28,068 bases of DNA from an uncultured Clostridia bacterium (GTDB lineage Bacteria > Bacillota > Clostridia > Peptostreptococcales > Anaerovoracaceae), in NCBI GenBank assembly GCA_946541285.1, contig CAMNJG010000003.1:1-28068 (forward strand). The letters are read 5' to 3'. Both the position numbers and the translations under genes were made by a program. The notes under the pieces were generated by a model. The model was not told the origin of the DNA. It saw only the letters and a program-made list of their open reading frames with translations, and did no database searches. Below, one piece after another: positions 1-7,473 of this stretch. The number at the start of each line of letters is the position of its first letter. Positions within the stretch are counted from its first letter, which is position 1.

Positions 1-123
1 GGCTCGGACGGAGCTGCCTTCACGACTCCATTCCGTACCTGACTGTCAGAGGTACCGGTCGTTTACTGAACAGCCACTTCCTGTCCACGGGCACTGATCC
101 AGAAAATACCGTTTTCATCTGCA

Positions 124-190
124 CAAAAAAACGTCCGGGATTCTCTTTATCAGGAACAACGTTTCTGACAAAGAGACGGCCCCGGACGTT
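124..190 (-). terminator. Rho-independent terminator of the Tad operon
   Basis: A perfect 10-bp outer stem (130-139 with 181-190) encloses a second long imperfect stem (about 142-157 with 161-176). Read on the minus strand, the structure is followed by a run of eight T. It starts 20 bases after the stop codon of the last pilus-operon gene, so it ends that transcript. Confidence 0.88.
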
Positions 191-210
191 ACCGGAATCA
201 GGGGATGAAA

Positions 211-1050
211 TCAGGATACCAGGTCATTGAAAAGGTTCCGGATCCTCGTCCTCAGTGTCGACGGACTGCCATTTTCTTCTGGGGACTGCTCATAGACAGC
301 ATGCTCTTCCCTCGCAAATGCAGGGAATCCTCCGGAGGATACCGCACCGGACGAAAAACGATCCGGTACTGAGAATTTCACGGCGATTCCTTTCTCCCGC
401 CTTTTTTCGCTTTCTCCCCTGTCGGGTTCCCGGTCGGTTTCTTTTGTCCGCTGCCCTGTCGACTGTTTCCTGGCGGATTCTTCTGTCAGGATACTCAGGG
501 AACGCAGATCCGCCCCTCCGGTATACAGCCTGTTCTTATACTCGGAAAGACTGCTGACAAATGCCAGGTCTCCCCCACCGGATTCGATCGCCGTATCCGC
601 CAGATCGATCAGCTTCTCCCGGACACTGACCGTATTGCGGCAGCCGGGGATATACATCAATCGGACCGCAGAGAAATCCCTGGTACAGTAAAGGTTTTCA
701 TCCCTGAAGGAAAGATCCCGCACGGTCAGAAGATAATCCTGGCAGACTTTCAGCGATTCGAGAAATTCACGGCAAATGGCATAGAAAGATTCCTGCGCCA
801 CCAGGCCGCTCCTGAGCACATCGCAGATCCGGAGATAATGTTCGGTATTGTAATACACATCCATACTGTCACTGTGAAAAATACATTTCATCTCCAGAAA
901 TGCCTCACAGCGGTTTCCTGTAATCAGCTGGCGCTCAAACGGAGTCAATGTCAGTCCCCGGAATGTGTAAGCGGACTGATGGCCGGTGATCAGCGTCCCG
1001 TCCTGTTCCGTGGAAGAGGATGTCCCTTCCATAACAAATTGATCCTGCAT
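211..1050 (-). CDS. DUF6382-like protein, last gene of the Tad operon
   Basis: A 279-residue soluble protein of unknown function. Residues about 30-185 resemble the DUF6382 domain: a mixed alpha/beta region with a YLL motif after a helical stretch and an LMYIPG motif near residue 132. In Firmicutes this domain often sits at the N-terminus of FHA-domain proteins beside Tad pilus genes. Here no FHA domain follows; residues about 195-279 are charged and low in complexity, ending in a short basic helix. The ATG at 1050 is supported by AAGGAGGA six bases upstream. It lies 11 bases after the preceding pseudopilin-like gene and 20 bases before the operon terminator. A regulatory or scaffold role for pilus assembly is inference from position. 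The DUF6382 match is by pattern recall, not a search. Confidence 0.7.
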   Translation of the reverse strand: MQDQFVMEGTSSSTEQDGTLITGHQSAYTFRGLTLTPFERQLITGNRCEAFLEMKCIFHSDSMDVYYNTEHYLRICDVLRSGLVAQESFYAICREFLESLKVCQDYLLTVRDLSFRDENLYCTRDFSAVRLMYIPGCRNTVSVREKLIDLADTAIESGGGDLAFVSSLSEYKNRLYTGGADLRSLSILTEESARKQSTGQRTKETDREPDRGESEKRREKGIAVKFSVPDRFSSGAVSSGGFPAFAREEHAVYEQSPEENGSPSTLRTRIRNLFNDLVS

Positions 1051-1061
1051 ATGCGTCCTCC

Positions 1062-1799
1062 TTAACCTCCGCAGATTTTACAGGACGTATAGCCCTTATG
1101 TTCTGCGTCTGCCTGATCCATTGGTACCGTAAATTTATCAATGGAACTGCAGTCCGACTCATGATAACTTCCTCCATACCGGAAGACATAAACCTTCTGT
1201 CCGTCTGCTTCATCGCCTTCTGTACACAGACGGCAGCGGTCATATTTTTTCCGGATTTCCGGTGTCAGTACGACCTCTGTGGGATAAGCGTTCGCGTAGC
1301 GGCAGGAACTGGCATGGTACCTTCCTCCGCTCCTGGGAAACACAAGGACAGGATGGCCGGTTCCGTCACTTTCCATACTGGAAAACGGAAGCGGTGTTCC
1401 CTCTGTACTGCAGCCTGTCCATTTATGGTAAATCAGTTCATGATCCAGATAAATTTCCGTCACAAACGGAAGGGGAACCCGTATCTTCGTTTCATAACGG
1501 TACTTCAGTCTCTCAAATTCCCCCACGCCACCGGCAGTCAGGCCGGTTTCGATGGATTTCTGTGAATACTGGCTGCTTTCCACTCCGGCTTCCTCCAGCG
1601 CGGACCGGATATCCCTCTGCAGCATGGCTGTCCCTGTCAGACTGACAGACGCGTGATGAACCCGGTCTGTCACGGTACTGAATACGGCTGTTTCCAGAAA
1701 ACAGGCTTTGACCAGCCAGCACAGTGTCACCACGGCAATGATATAGACCGGAAAAACAATCGCCGCCTCTACCAGCATACTGCCTTTTTTCTGTTTCAT
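1062..1799 (-). CDS. TadE/pseudopilin-like protein with duplicated His-Cys3 module
   Basis: A 245-residue protein with a pilin-like N-terminus: basic KQKKG, then a possible prepilin cleavage after Gly6 with Glu11 at +5, and one membrane helix (about residues 12-34). This is the usual plan of Tad minor pilins (TadE/TadG). Unusually, the C-terminus holds two copies of one pattern with identical spacing: H162, C166, C189, C192 and H213, C217, C240, C243 (H-x3-C-x22-C-x2-C). Each copy begins with a GG-x-YH motif. It recalls Ada-like zinc-binding modules, so metal binding outside the membrane is likely but inferred. The ATG at 1799 is chosen over an upstream TTG at 1835, which has no ribosome site and would overlap the DUF5702 gene. 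Confidence 0.78.
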   Translation of the reverse strand: MKQKKGSMLVEAAIVFPVYIIAVVTLCWLVKACFLETAVFSTVTDRVHHASVSLTGTAMLQRDIRSALEEAGVESSQYSQKSIETGLTAGGVGEFERLKYRYETKIRVPLPFVTEIYLDHELIYHKWTGCSTEGTPLPFSSMESDGTGHPVLVFPRSGGRYHASSCRYANAYPTEVVLTPEIRKKYDRCRLCTEGDEADGQKVYVFRYGGSYHESDCSSIDKFTVPMDQADAEHKGYTSCKICGG

Positions 1800-1819
1800 T
1801 TCTTCTGCCCGTCCCTTCT

Positions 1820-3400
1820 TCAGTTTTCCGCGCAATAAGTATGGGACATATTGATTTCAGCAGCAGAATTCACCACACCCACCGCGTGGCTTCTTTTCCC
1901 GATTTCCGCCCTGAGCGCAAAACCAGTGTAATGATCCGCGATCGTAAAATCCTCCCGTACCGTACCCTTCAGATTGATCTGGATCAGATCCATGATTCTG
2001 TAGAGTTTTGTATCCCGTTCCAGAGTCAGAAGCAGCAGATCCAGATAACGCTGATACTTCATCGCGCTCTCGCCCGGTATGCGCAGCCAGGATTCTCCCG
2101 CCGCTCCCTGTAGGGTCCCATCCAGGTCCGTCATCCAGGTTTCCGTGTTTTTCACTAACGGTACCCCGTTTCCGTTCTCAAGATTTTTCATATCATTGTC
2201 TGCTTCGACAGCAGCCCATAATGTTGTCAGCAGAACCTGTGTCAGCGGCGCGAAGGGACCCGGAGTCATCGCCTCCGCGGCCGCGAGAATTACTGATCTT
2301 TTTTCCACGTCAGTATACAGATACGCGGAATTGACCGCAGTACGTATCACAAAAATCGAGCGGTACGCTTTTCGGTAATTCTCTTCATCAGACATCTCTC
2401 CATAGAGAATATATTCCGTTTCTCCCCGGAAAAAACGCTTCTCTCCGGGTTCTCCTTCCATCCGGTTATGAAAGTAGCTGTCAATATACGCTACCGTTAC
2501 CAGATCGTCACTGATGGCGTGGCTGCCGTCACCTTCACTCAGATCCTGCAGCAGAGTGCCTCCGGCAAAGGCGCTTTTTCCACGACAGCCGGCTGATACC
2601 GAGGGGAGACTGTCCGCGACACGTCCGTTCCTCAGCGTTCTCCCGCCACTGCTCTCTCCGGACGGTTCTCCTGTAATGCTGTCCGCTCTCTGTCTCAGAT
2701 CCTTCTGTATATTCTCAGCTTTCTGCATCTCTTCCAGTTCCGCGGAAGCAGCTTCGGCAGCGGCACCCGCGTCTGACGCGAATTCTTCCTCCGCGTTTTC
2801 CATGGCCTGCCCGGCCCTTTCCACTGCCTCTGCTGCCTGCTGCTTCCGCTCCTCCTGTTCCTGCTCCAGCTCTGTCACGATTTCAGATTCCTTCTGTTTT
2901 TCATCTGTTTTTTCTGAAGTGAAACGAATGTCTTCTTTCAGACCTCCCAGCGCCTCCACAACAGCAGAACGCGCTGTAATTTTCCGCAGCTGGATCATCA
3001 GATTCTCCGGTTCGGACAGACCATACGCCGACTGTTCCGTGGAAACATGCTTCACTTTCGCGCCGCCTGTTTTTGTCTTCTCAATCGAGGCCTTCGCGAT
3101 TTTTTCCAGACGCTGTCCGGTTTTTTCCTCATCTCCTTCAAACGCAAAGACGCCGTATTGATCAAACAGTTCTCTGTCATAACATGCCAGGACGCTTCTG
3201 CCTGCACTGTCGAAGGCAGCTTCCGCCACACATACCGCCGCTTTCCGGTCAGCCGCTTCATACGTGACTGCCAGCGCGCCGGTCACTGTAACAAAGAGGA
3301 TACAAAGCAGGACAACAGCGGAACCCTTCCGTCCGGGTTTCCGTACACTTCCCCTCCGGGGACGCGCTTCATTCCTGTCCTGTGAGTATCTCCGCCGCAT
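1820..3400 (-). CDS. DUF5702-like Tad-associated membrane-anchored protein
   Basis: A 526-residue protein with a basic N-terminus (RKPGRKG), one membrane helix (about residues 27-47) and a large outward-facing region. The segment just after the helix (AAFDSAGRSVLACYDRELFDQYGVF) is the recognisable start of DUF5702 proteins, which accompany Tad loci in Clostridia and resemble TadG. Residues about 155-235 are rich in Glu, Gln, Lys and Ala and should form a coiled coil. A GRKG motif at the membrane boundary could be a prepilin peptidase site, but no Glu follows at +5. The ATG at 3400 lies inside the end of tadE (32-base overlap) and has AGGCGGTGG upstream. Its role in the pilus is unknown; it may be a tip, minor pilin or assembly factor. 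Confidence 0.75.
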   Translation of the reverse strand: MRRRYSQDRNEARPRRGSVRKPGRKGSAVVLLCILFVTVTGALAVTYEAADRKAAVCVAEAAFDSAGRSVLACYDRELFDQYGVFAFEGDEEKTGQRLEKIAKASIEKTKTGGAKVKHVSTEQSAYGLSEPENLMIQLRKITARSAVVEALGGLKEDIRFTSEKTDEKQKESEIVTELEQEQEERKQQAAEAVERAGQAMENAEEEFASDAGAAAEAASAELEEMQKAENIQKDLRQRADSITGEPSGESSGGRTLRNGRVADSLPSVSAGCRGKSAFAGGTLLQDLSEGDGSHAISDDLVTVAYIDSYFHNRMEGEPGEKRFFRGETEYILYGEMSDEENYRKAYRSIFVIRTAVNSAYLYTDVEKRSVILAAAEAMTPGPFAPLTQVLLTTLWAAVEADNDMKNLENGNGVPLVKNTETWMTDLDGTLQGAAGESWLRIPGESAMKYQRYLDLLLLTLERDTKLYRIMDLIQINLKGTVREDFTIADHYTGFALRAEIGKRSHAVGVVNSAAEINMSHTYCAEN

Positions 3401-3785
3401 GTTCCACCGCCTGACGATTCCAGAGGGCATCCACTTCACTGATGACGTACACCTCTGCTCTGTATTTATTTTTCCGCAGAATCTTAAAAAGAATACTGCT
3501 CGTATAGGTTTTCTCTGATGTTGCGGAAACCTTCTTAAACAACAGGCCTTCTGACTCCGTTACCGGACTTCCGGACAGTTTCCCCTGATCTGACTCGTTG
3601 TAAAATACGGTGCCGCTCCGCTCTCCCGCTGCCCTTCTCACACTGCGGTTCAGATCCGAACAGGCTGCCGTCAGTCCGTAGAGATAAACAGCCGCTGCCA
3701 GCAGCATCACTGTAACCGCTACAATCATCGGGTAGATCAGGGATGCTTCAACGATATAAGAGGTTCCGCGCCTGCTTCCTGCCAT
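3369..3785 (-). CDS. tadE: TadE-like minor pilin
   Basis: A 138-residue protein with the TadE plan: a short basic leader (SRRG), then TSYIVEASLIYP leading into one membrane helix (about residues 14-36), then a soluble domain outside the membrane. A possible prepilin cleavage after Gly7 puts Glu13 at +6 rather than the usual +5. TadE proteins are pseudopilins needed for Flp pilus assembly. The ATG at 3785 is one base past the stop of the pilin gene and has no clear ribosome site, so translation is probably coupled to flp. The 3' end overlaps the DUF5702 gene by 32 bases. The family call rests on the N-terminal pattern and operon position. Confidence 0.78.
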   Translation of the reverse strand: MAGSRRGTSYIVEASLIYPMIVAVTVMLLAAAVYLYGLTAACSDLNRSVRRAAGERSGTVFYNESDQGKLSGSPVTESEGLLFKKVSATSEKTYTSSILFKILRKNKYRAEVYVISEVDALWNRQAVEHAAEILTGQE

Positions 3786-3786
3786 A

Positions 3787-3996
3787 TCAGCTGAACTTGG
3801 CCCCGAGCAGAGCAGAGAAGGTTTCATTGACAAAAGTACCGATCTTATCTTTGAAAATGATGCCGATTCCTACCGCGATCGCGATCAGAATCCCTACCTG
3901 GACCAGTTCCATCCCTTTCTTCGACTTTACTTTCGTCCGGAAACGACTGTTCAAACGACGTACTCTGTTTTTTGTACCTGTCAATAATTTTGTCAT
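3787..3996 (-). CDS. flp: Flp-type major pilin precursor
   Basis: A 69-residue protein with a 28-residue strongly basic leader ending KSKKG, then a continuous hydrophobic helix (MELVQVGILIAIAVGIGII) and a short polar tail. This matches Flp-family type IVb pilins, which a prepilin peptidase cleaves after Gly. Mature numbering from Met29 gives Glu at +2 and Gln at +5, where Flp pilins usually have Glu. The leader is longer than many Flp leaders. The ATG at 3996 is chosen over a TTG at 4014 because AGGAGGTG lies at good spacing before it; it is among the strongest ribosome sites in the operon, as expected for the major subunit. It is the only pilin-sized gene in the operon. Confidence 0.82.
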   Translation of the reverse strand: MTKLLTGTKNRVRRLNSRFRTKVKSKKGMELVQVGILIAIAVGIGIIFKDKIGTFVNETFSALLGAKFS

Positions 3997-4138
3997 TTTT
4001 ACACCTCCTGCCAAACTGTTCTGTTACTGTTCACGACCCGCAGACATTGCGAAACAATATAAACACTGCTTCCGGATACCATAAACAGCAACACTGTTCC
4101 ATCACTGTCCTCAAAGCTGCCGGGACAGCATCATCTCC
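3997..4138 (-). other. 142-base leader in front of the pilin gene
   Basis: This is the only sizeable gap in an otherwise packed operon. It holds a 6-bp hairpin (4105-4110 with 4123-4128) with no T run after it, and an AT-rich stretch on the minus strand that could be an internal promoter, though I see no good -35. It may raise pilin expression by RNA processing, stabilisation or an internal start. All of that is inference. Confidence 0.4.
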
Positions 4139-5473
4139 TCAGAATCCCGTGATCACCGGAGCGACGGTCACCAGCACCAGGGAACAGAGCATCAGCATCA
4201 TCGGAATCATCATCCTGGAGTCAATCATCCGGATATACTGCTGGATGTTTTTCTTCCTGAGCTCCCTGAGTTCTTCACTTTCATTTTCAAGTTTCATACT
4301 CAGCTCACTGCCTTTGCTCATGTTATCCTCCAGGATCGTACAGAATCGGAGAATATCGCTGGATTCCATCCTGATCGCGAACTGTTTCCACTCTTCAATT
4401 ACAGAAGAATTGGTACTCTGCACCCTCCGCCCGATCTCCGCGATTTCAGCGGCAATCGGCGAACGGTCCGAGGCTTCCTCTTCCGCATAATCACTGCTGA
4501 TCCGCATCAGGGCACTGAATACCGTCAGCCCACTGTTCAGCAGAAGTACCAGTTTATCAACCACAACCGGAAAATCGGCCGCGACATATTCCTGATACTT
4601 CTTCGCGTTTTTCCGGGCCCGGTCATACCTGCCGGCATAGATACAGAAGAGCAGCAGAATCCCTGCTGAAAGAATCAGTACCGCATGAGAGTTTTCCCGG
4701 CGGGACCATTTCAGTTTCATCCCTCCTGCCGATTCTTCCGGCAGCGTGACGGTCTTTCCCTCACTGACATCAGAAAGCTGATCCACCACAGAATGAATCT
4801 GATTTCTCACAGAAGCATCATAGGATTCCGGTACATTGCCTGCATATACTTCAAAAGAGGTCTGTCTGCTGATACTTTCCAGGGTCAGTGTCACGGACAG
4901 AGTGATCATTTCCCCGTCACTTTCCAGGGGGAGCACATTCAGTTTTCCTTCTTCCGAAAGCACTGCCGGATCACTGGATTCCCACCTCATTTCAATCCCG
5001 GTATCTGTGTCGATCTTCGGCAGATCCAGATTCCCGGTTACCACACGCGTCCCGTCCCGGTTTGCCGGAGCAACCTGATCCGGCAGTTGTTCCGCGAAAG
5101 CGGAGAGTTTTTTCTTCTTCTGTTTTTCGGAAAGAACCGCTGCCGGCACATCCAGTTTTTCCTCGCTCTCCACCCGGTGACCCTTATACTCACCCTCGAC
5201 CGTCACCGGAACGACCAGGCCGGCGCTGCCCGGACCGGGACGTTTTACGGCCGACAGACTCCGGTCTGAAAGATACGAAGACAGAATCGCCGCGATAATC
5301 AGTACAACGGTGACCACTCCCGCAGCCACGTAACGTTTCAGCAGCCGGACACGATATTCCCTGACAGCAGAATCGAGACGATCCCCTGTATACATGACGG
5401 AGAGATTCTGCCGCAGGATTTCTTCTTTGCCTGTCATCCCGCTGACAAGTTTTTTTGCAATCTGTACTCCCAT
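4139..5473 (-). CDS. tadC: TadC-like T2SSF protein with extracytoplasmic Ig-like insert
   Basis: A 444-residue inner-membrane platform protein of the Tad pilus. The C-terminal half is a T2SSF domain (about residues 300-415) with the family phrase FPVVVDKLVLLLNSGLTVFSAL, then a final membrane helix (about 421-441). The N-terminal half is unusual: a helix at about 48-67, about 195 residues, then a second helix at about 263-281. With a cytoplasmic T2SSF domain, residues 68-261 must face outward. That segment contains RWESSDPAVLSEEGKL, typical of bacterial Ig-like folds, and a second similar start (TLPEESAGGMKLKWS) cut short by the second helix. Ordinary TadC has no large domain there. The ATG at 5473 follows TAGGA and is 8 bases after tadB. 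Confidence 0.85.
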   Translation of the reverse strand: MGVQIAKKLVSGMTGKEEILRQNLSVMYTGDRLDSAVREYRVRLLKRYVAAGVVTVVLIIAAILSSYLSDRSLSAVKRPGPGSAGLVVPVTVEGEYKGHRVESEEKLDVPAAVLSEKQKKKKLSAFAEQLPDQVAPANRDGTRVVTGNLDLPKIDTDTGIEMRWESSDPAVLSEEGKLNVLPLESDGEMITLSVTLTLESISRQTSFEVYAGNVPESYDASVRNQIHSVVDQLSDVSEGKTVTLPEESAGGMKLKWSRRENSHAVLILSAGILLLFCIYAGRYDRARKNAKKYQEYVAADFPVVVDKLVLLLNSGLTVFSALMRISSDYAEEEASDRSPIAAEIAEIGRRVQSTNSSVIEEWKQFAIRMESSDILRFCTILEDNMSKGSELSMKLENESEELRELRKKNIQQYIRMIDSRMMIPMMLMLCSLVLVTVAPVITGF

Positions 5474-5481
5474 ACTGCGTC

Positions 5482-6243
5482 CTATATCCCTTTAATATCC
5501 GCGTGAATCATCTGACTGCTCCAGAGAAAAGAGCCCACTGTACCTGCCAGGGCGATCGTCATGATGATCCTGCCTGTCAGTGTGTTATACATCATGGCGA
5601 GATAATCACCGGAAGTCAGATTGATGAGTGCTGTCACCGCCACCGGCATGACTGCCAGGATACGGGATTCCATTTTTTTCTGTGACAGCATCACTTCTTT
5701 TTCCTTCTCCAGCTCAATATTCTGAGTCAGCAGATATACCGCCTTGCTGATCATCCCCGGCAGATCCCCGCCGCTGTACTTACAGGTCAGGCATACATCC
5801 GTAAAATCCGCGATTTCCCGGACTCCGGATCTTTTGGAAAGATCCGTCAGCACGACATCCTCCGTGCAGTTTGTATCCCTCATCACCCGGCACATATTCC
5901 GGATCTCCACCGCGAGGATACTGTCACGGCCATGGATCAGCGCCACCGCGCGTTCTGAATCCTCCAGGGCTTCATTCAGGTGACGACCGGAAGAAACCGA
6001 GGAAGAAACAGAATACAGCAGATCTTTAAACTGTACCCTCAGCGCGCTTTTCCGCCGATCCGCCAGCGACTTTTTATATACTTTGATACCGCTCAGCGAA
6101 AATACCCCTGCGACAAATGCCGCGATCAGATTGCCGTAAAACACATAACCGCAGATAAACAGGGCAAGAGAAGCTCTGATCAGATAATCTCTCAGTTCAG
6201 AAGCCGTAAGATGATATACACTGTAATCAGATGGTACGGTCAC
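5482..6243 (-). CDS. tadB: TadB inner-membrane pilus assembly protein
   Basis: A 253-residue T2SSF-family platform protein that works with TadC and the ATPase TadA. Two N-terminal helices (about residues 23-54) precede a cytoplasmic helical domain with the T2SSF phrases FKDLLYSVSSSVSSGRHLNEAL and YSGGDLPGMISKAVYLL. Two more helices close the protein (about 193-210 and 224-243). The GTG at 6243 overlaps the tadA stop as GTGA and is preceded by AAAGGGGGTG, so translation is probably coupled to tadA. Length and topology are normal for the family. Confidence 0.86.
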   Translation of the reverse strand: MTVPSDYSVYHLTASELRDYLIRASLALFICGYVFYGNLIAAFVAGVFSLSGIKVYKKSLADRRKSALRVQFKDLLYSVSSSVSSGRHLNEALEDSERAVALIHGRDSILAVEIRNMCRVMRDTNCTEDVVLTDLSKRSGVREIADFTDVCLTCKYSGGDLPGMISKAVYLLTQNIELEKEKEVMLSQKKMESRILAVMPVAVTALINLTSGDYLAMMYNTLTGRIIMTIALAGTVGSFLWSSQMIHADIKGI

Positions 6244-7472
6244 AGCACACCCCCTTTCAGTTCCATCCGGATCGTGTTGACCAGAGGATTCGCGGTCCGG
6301 CGGAGCATTCCTTTTTTCCTTCCGTCCTGTTCCTCGATCTGATAGGTAAACAGCGGGTTCAGAATAATCTGCCCGTCACGGTAAGCCTCCACCTCTGTGA
6401 TTTCCAGGATTTTGCGGGATTTGTCCCGCATACGTCCCATATGTACGATGATGTCGATGGCGGAGGCAATCTGGCTGCGGATCGCATCAATCGGAAAATT
6501 CGCCGCTGTCAGAAACATCGTCTCCAGCCGTGACAGCATCCCTTCCGCGGAGTTCGCGTGGCCGGTGCAGAGACTGCCGTCATGTCCTGTATTCATCGAG
6601 TTCACCATGTCCACTACTTCACCGCCCCGGACCTCCCCGACGATGATCCGGTCCGGGCGCATACGCAGGCTGGCTTTGATCAGATGGCGCATCGTTATTT
6701 CGCCCACTCCCTGGATGTTGGCATTTTTGGTTTCCATACGGACAATGTTTTCAATCCCGTCAAGCTGCAGTTCCGCGGAATCCTCGATGACAATGACCCG
6801 TTCATCCGACGGAATGAAGTCCGACAGCGCGTTGAGAAAAGTGGTTTTCCCTGAACTGGTCCCGCCCGAAAGGAAAATATTATAGCCGCAAACCACCATG
6901 GTTTTCAGAAAATCCGCTGCTTCCTGCGTAACCGATCCGATCCGGATCAGTTCTTCCATCGTAATCCGGTGATTCGGGAAGCGGCGGATATTCAGTGTCG
7001 GTCCGTTGATCGCGATATTTTTATAAACAGCGTGTACTCTTGATCCATCCGCCAGCCTGGCATCCAGGATCGGATTCATCTCATTGATTTCCCTGTGGAT
7101 CCCGGCACCCACCCGGATGATGACATCCTCCAGTGCCTTATCACTCGGGAAATACTCAGGAATCCGTTCAATATTCCCATGCTTCTCAATAAAAATATCA
7201 TCCCTGCCATTGACCATAATCTCACTGATATCCGGATCTTCCAGGTACTTTTCAAGAAAATCCAGTTCCCTCCGGAGCGAATGAAACGCTCCTTCCATGA
7301 TCCGCTTTTTCTCCTGAAGACTCAGATGTCTGGTGCGGGGATCTGACATCATCATTTTCTGGATCTCATCCATCACAACATCGTCATCAATTTCGCGGCT
7401 CATGACGTTGACTTTTTCACGAACCTCCGAGGCGATTTCATAGATGAGTTCAATCATTGTTTCCTTCGCCAT
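6240..7472 (-). CDS. tadA: TadA/CpaF-type pilus assembly ATPase
   Basis: A 410-residue hexameric secretion ATPase that powers Flp pilus assembly at the cytoplasmic face. Visible motifs: an N-terminal CpaF domain with PDISEIMVNG (about residues 80-89), Walker A GGTSSGKTT (203-211), an acidic Asp box around VIVIEDSAELQL, Walker B RPDRIIVGEVRG (272-283) and the His box TGHDGSLCTGHANS (295-308). All catalytic elements are intact. The ATG at 7472 is chosen over longer readings because AAAGGA lies upstream and the start falls one base past the stop of the CpaE-like gene. The 3' end overlaps tadB by four bases. Confidence 0.94.
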   Translation of the reverse strand: MAKETMIELIYEIASEVREKVNVMSREIDDDVVMDEIQKMMMSDPRTRHLSLQEKKRIMEGAFHSLRRELDFLEKYLEDPDISEIMVNGRDDIFIEKHGNIERIPEYFPSDKALEDVIIRVGAGIHREINEMNPILDARLADGSRVHAVYKNIAINGPTLNIRRFPNHRITMEELIRIGSVTQEAADFLKTMVVCGYNIFLSGGTSSGKTTFLNALSDFIPSDERVIVIEDSAELQLDGIENIVRMETKNANIQGVGEITMRHLIKASLRMRPDRIIVGEVRGGEVVDMVNSMNTGHDGSLCTGHANSAEGMLSRLETMFLTAANFPIDAIRSQIASAIDIIVHMGRMRDKSRKILEITEVEAYRDGQIILNPLFTYQIEEQDGRKKGMLRRTANPLVNTIRMELKGGVL

Positions 7473-7473
7473 T

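Noticed and set aside
1..123. Possible coding remnant at the left edge
   Set aside because: Short open stretches exist on both strands, but none has a start signal or recognisable sequence, and the minus-strand one is cut by a stop just upstream.
2700..2900. Low-complexity stretch rich in Glu/Ala codons as a DNA repeat
   Set aside because: It is the coding region of the coiled coil in the DUF5702 protein, not a separate repeat array; no unit of fixed length recurs.
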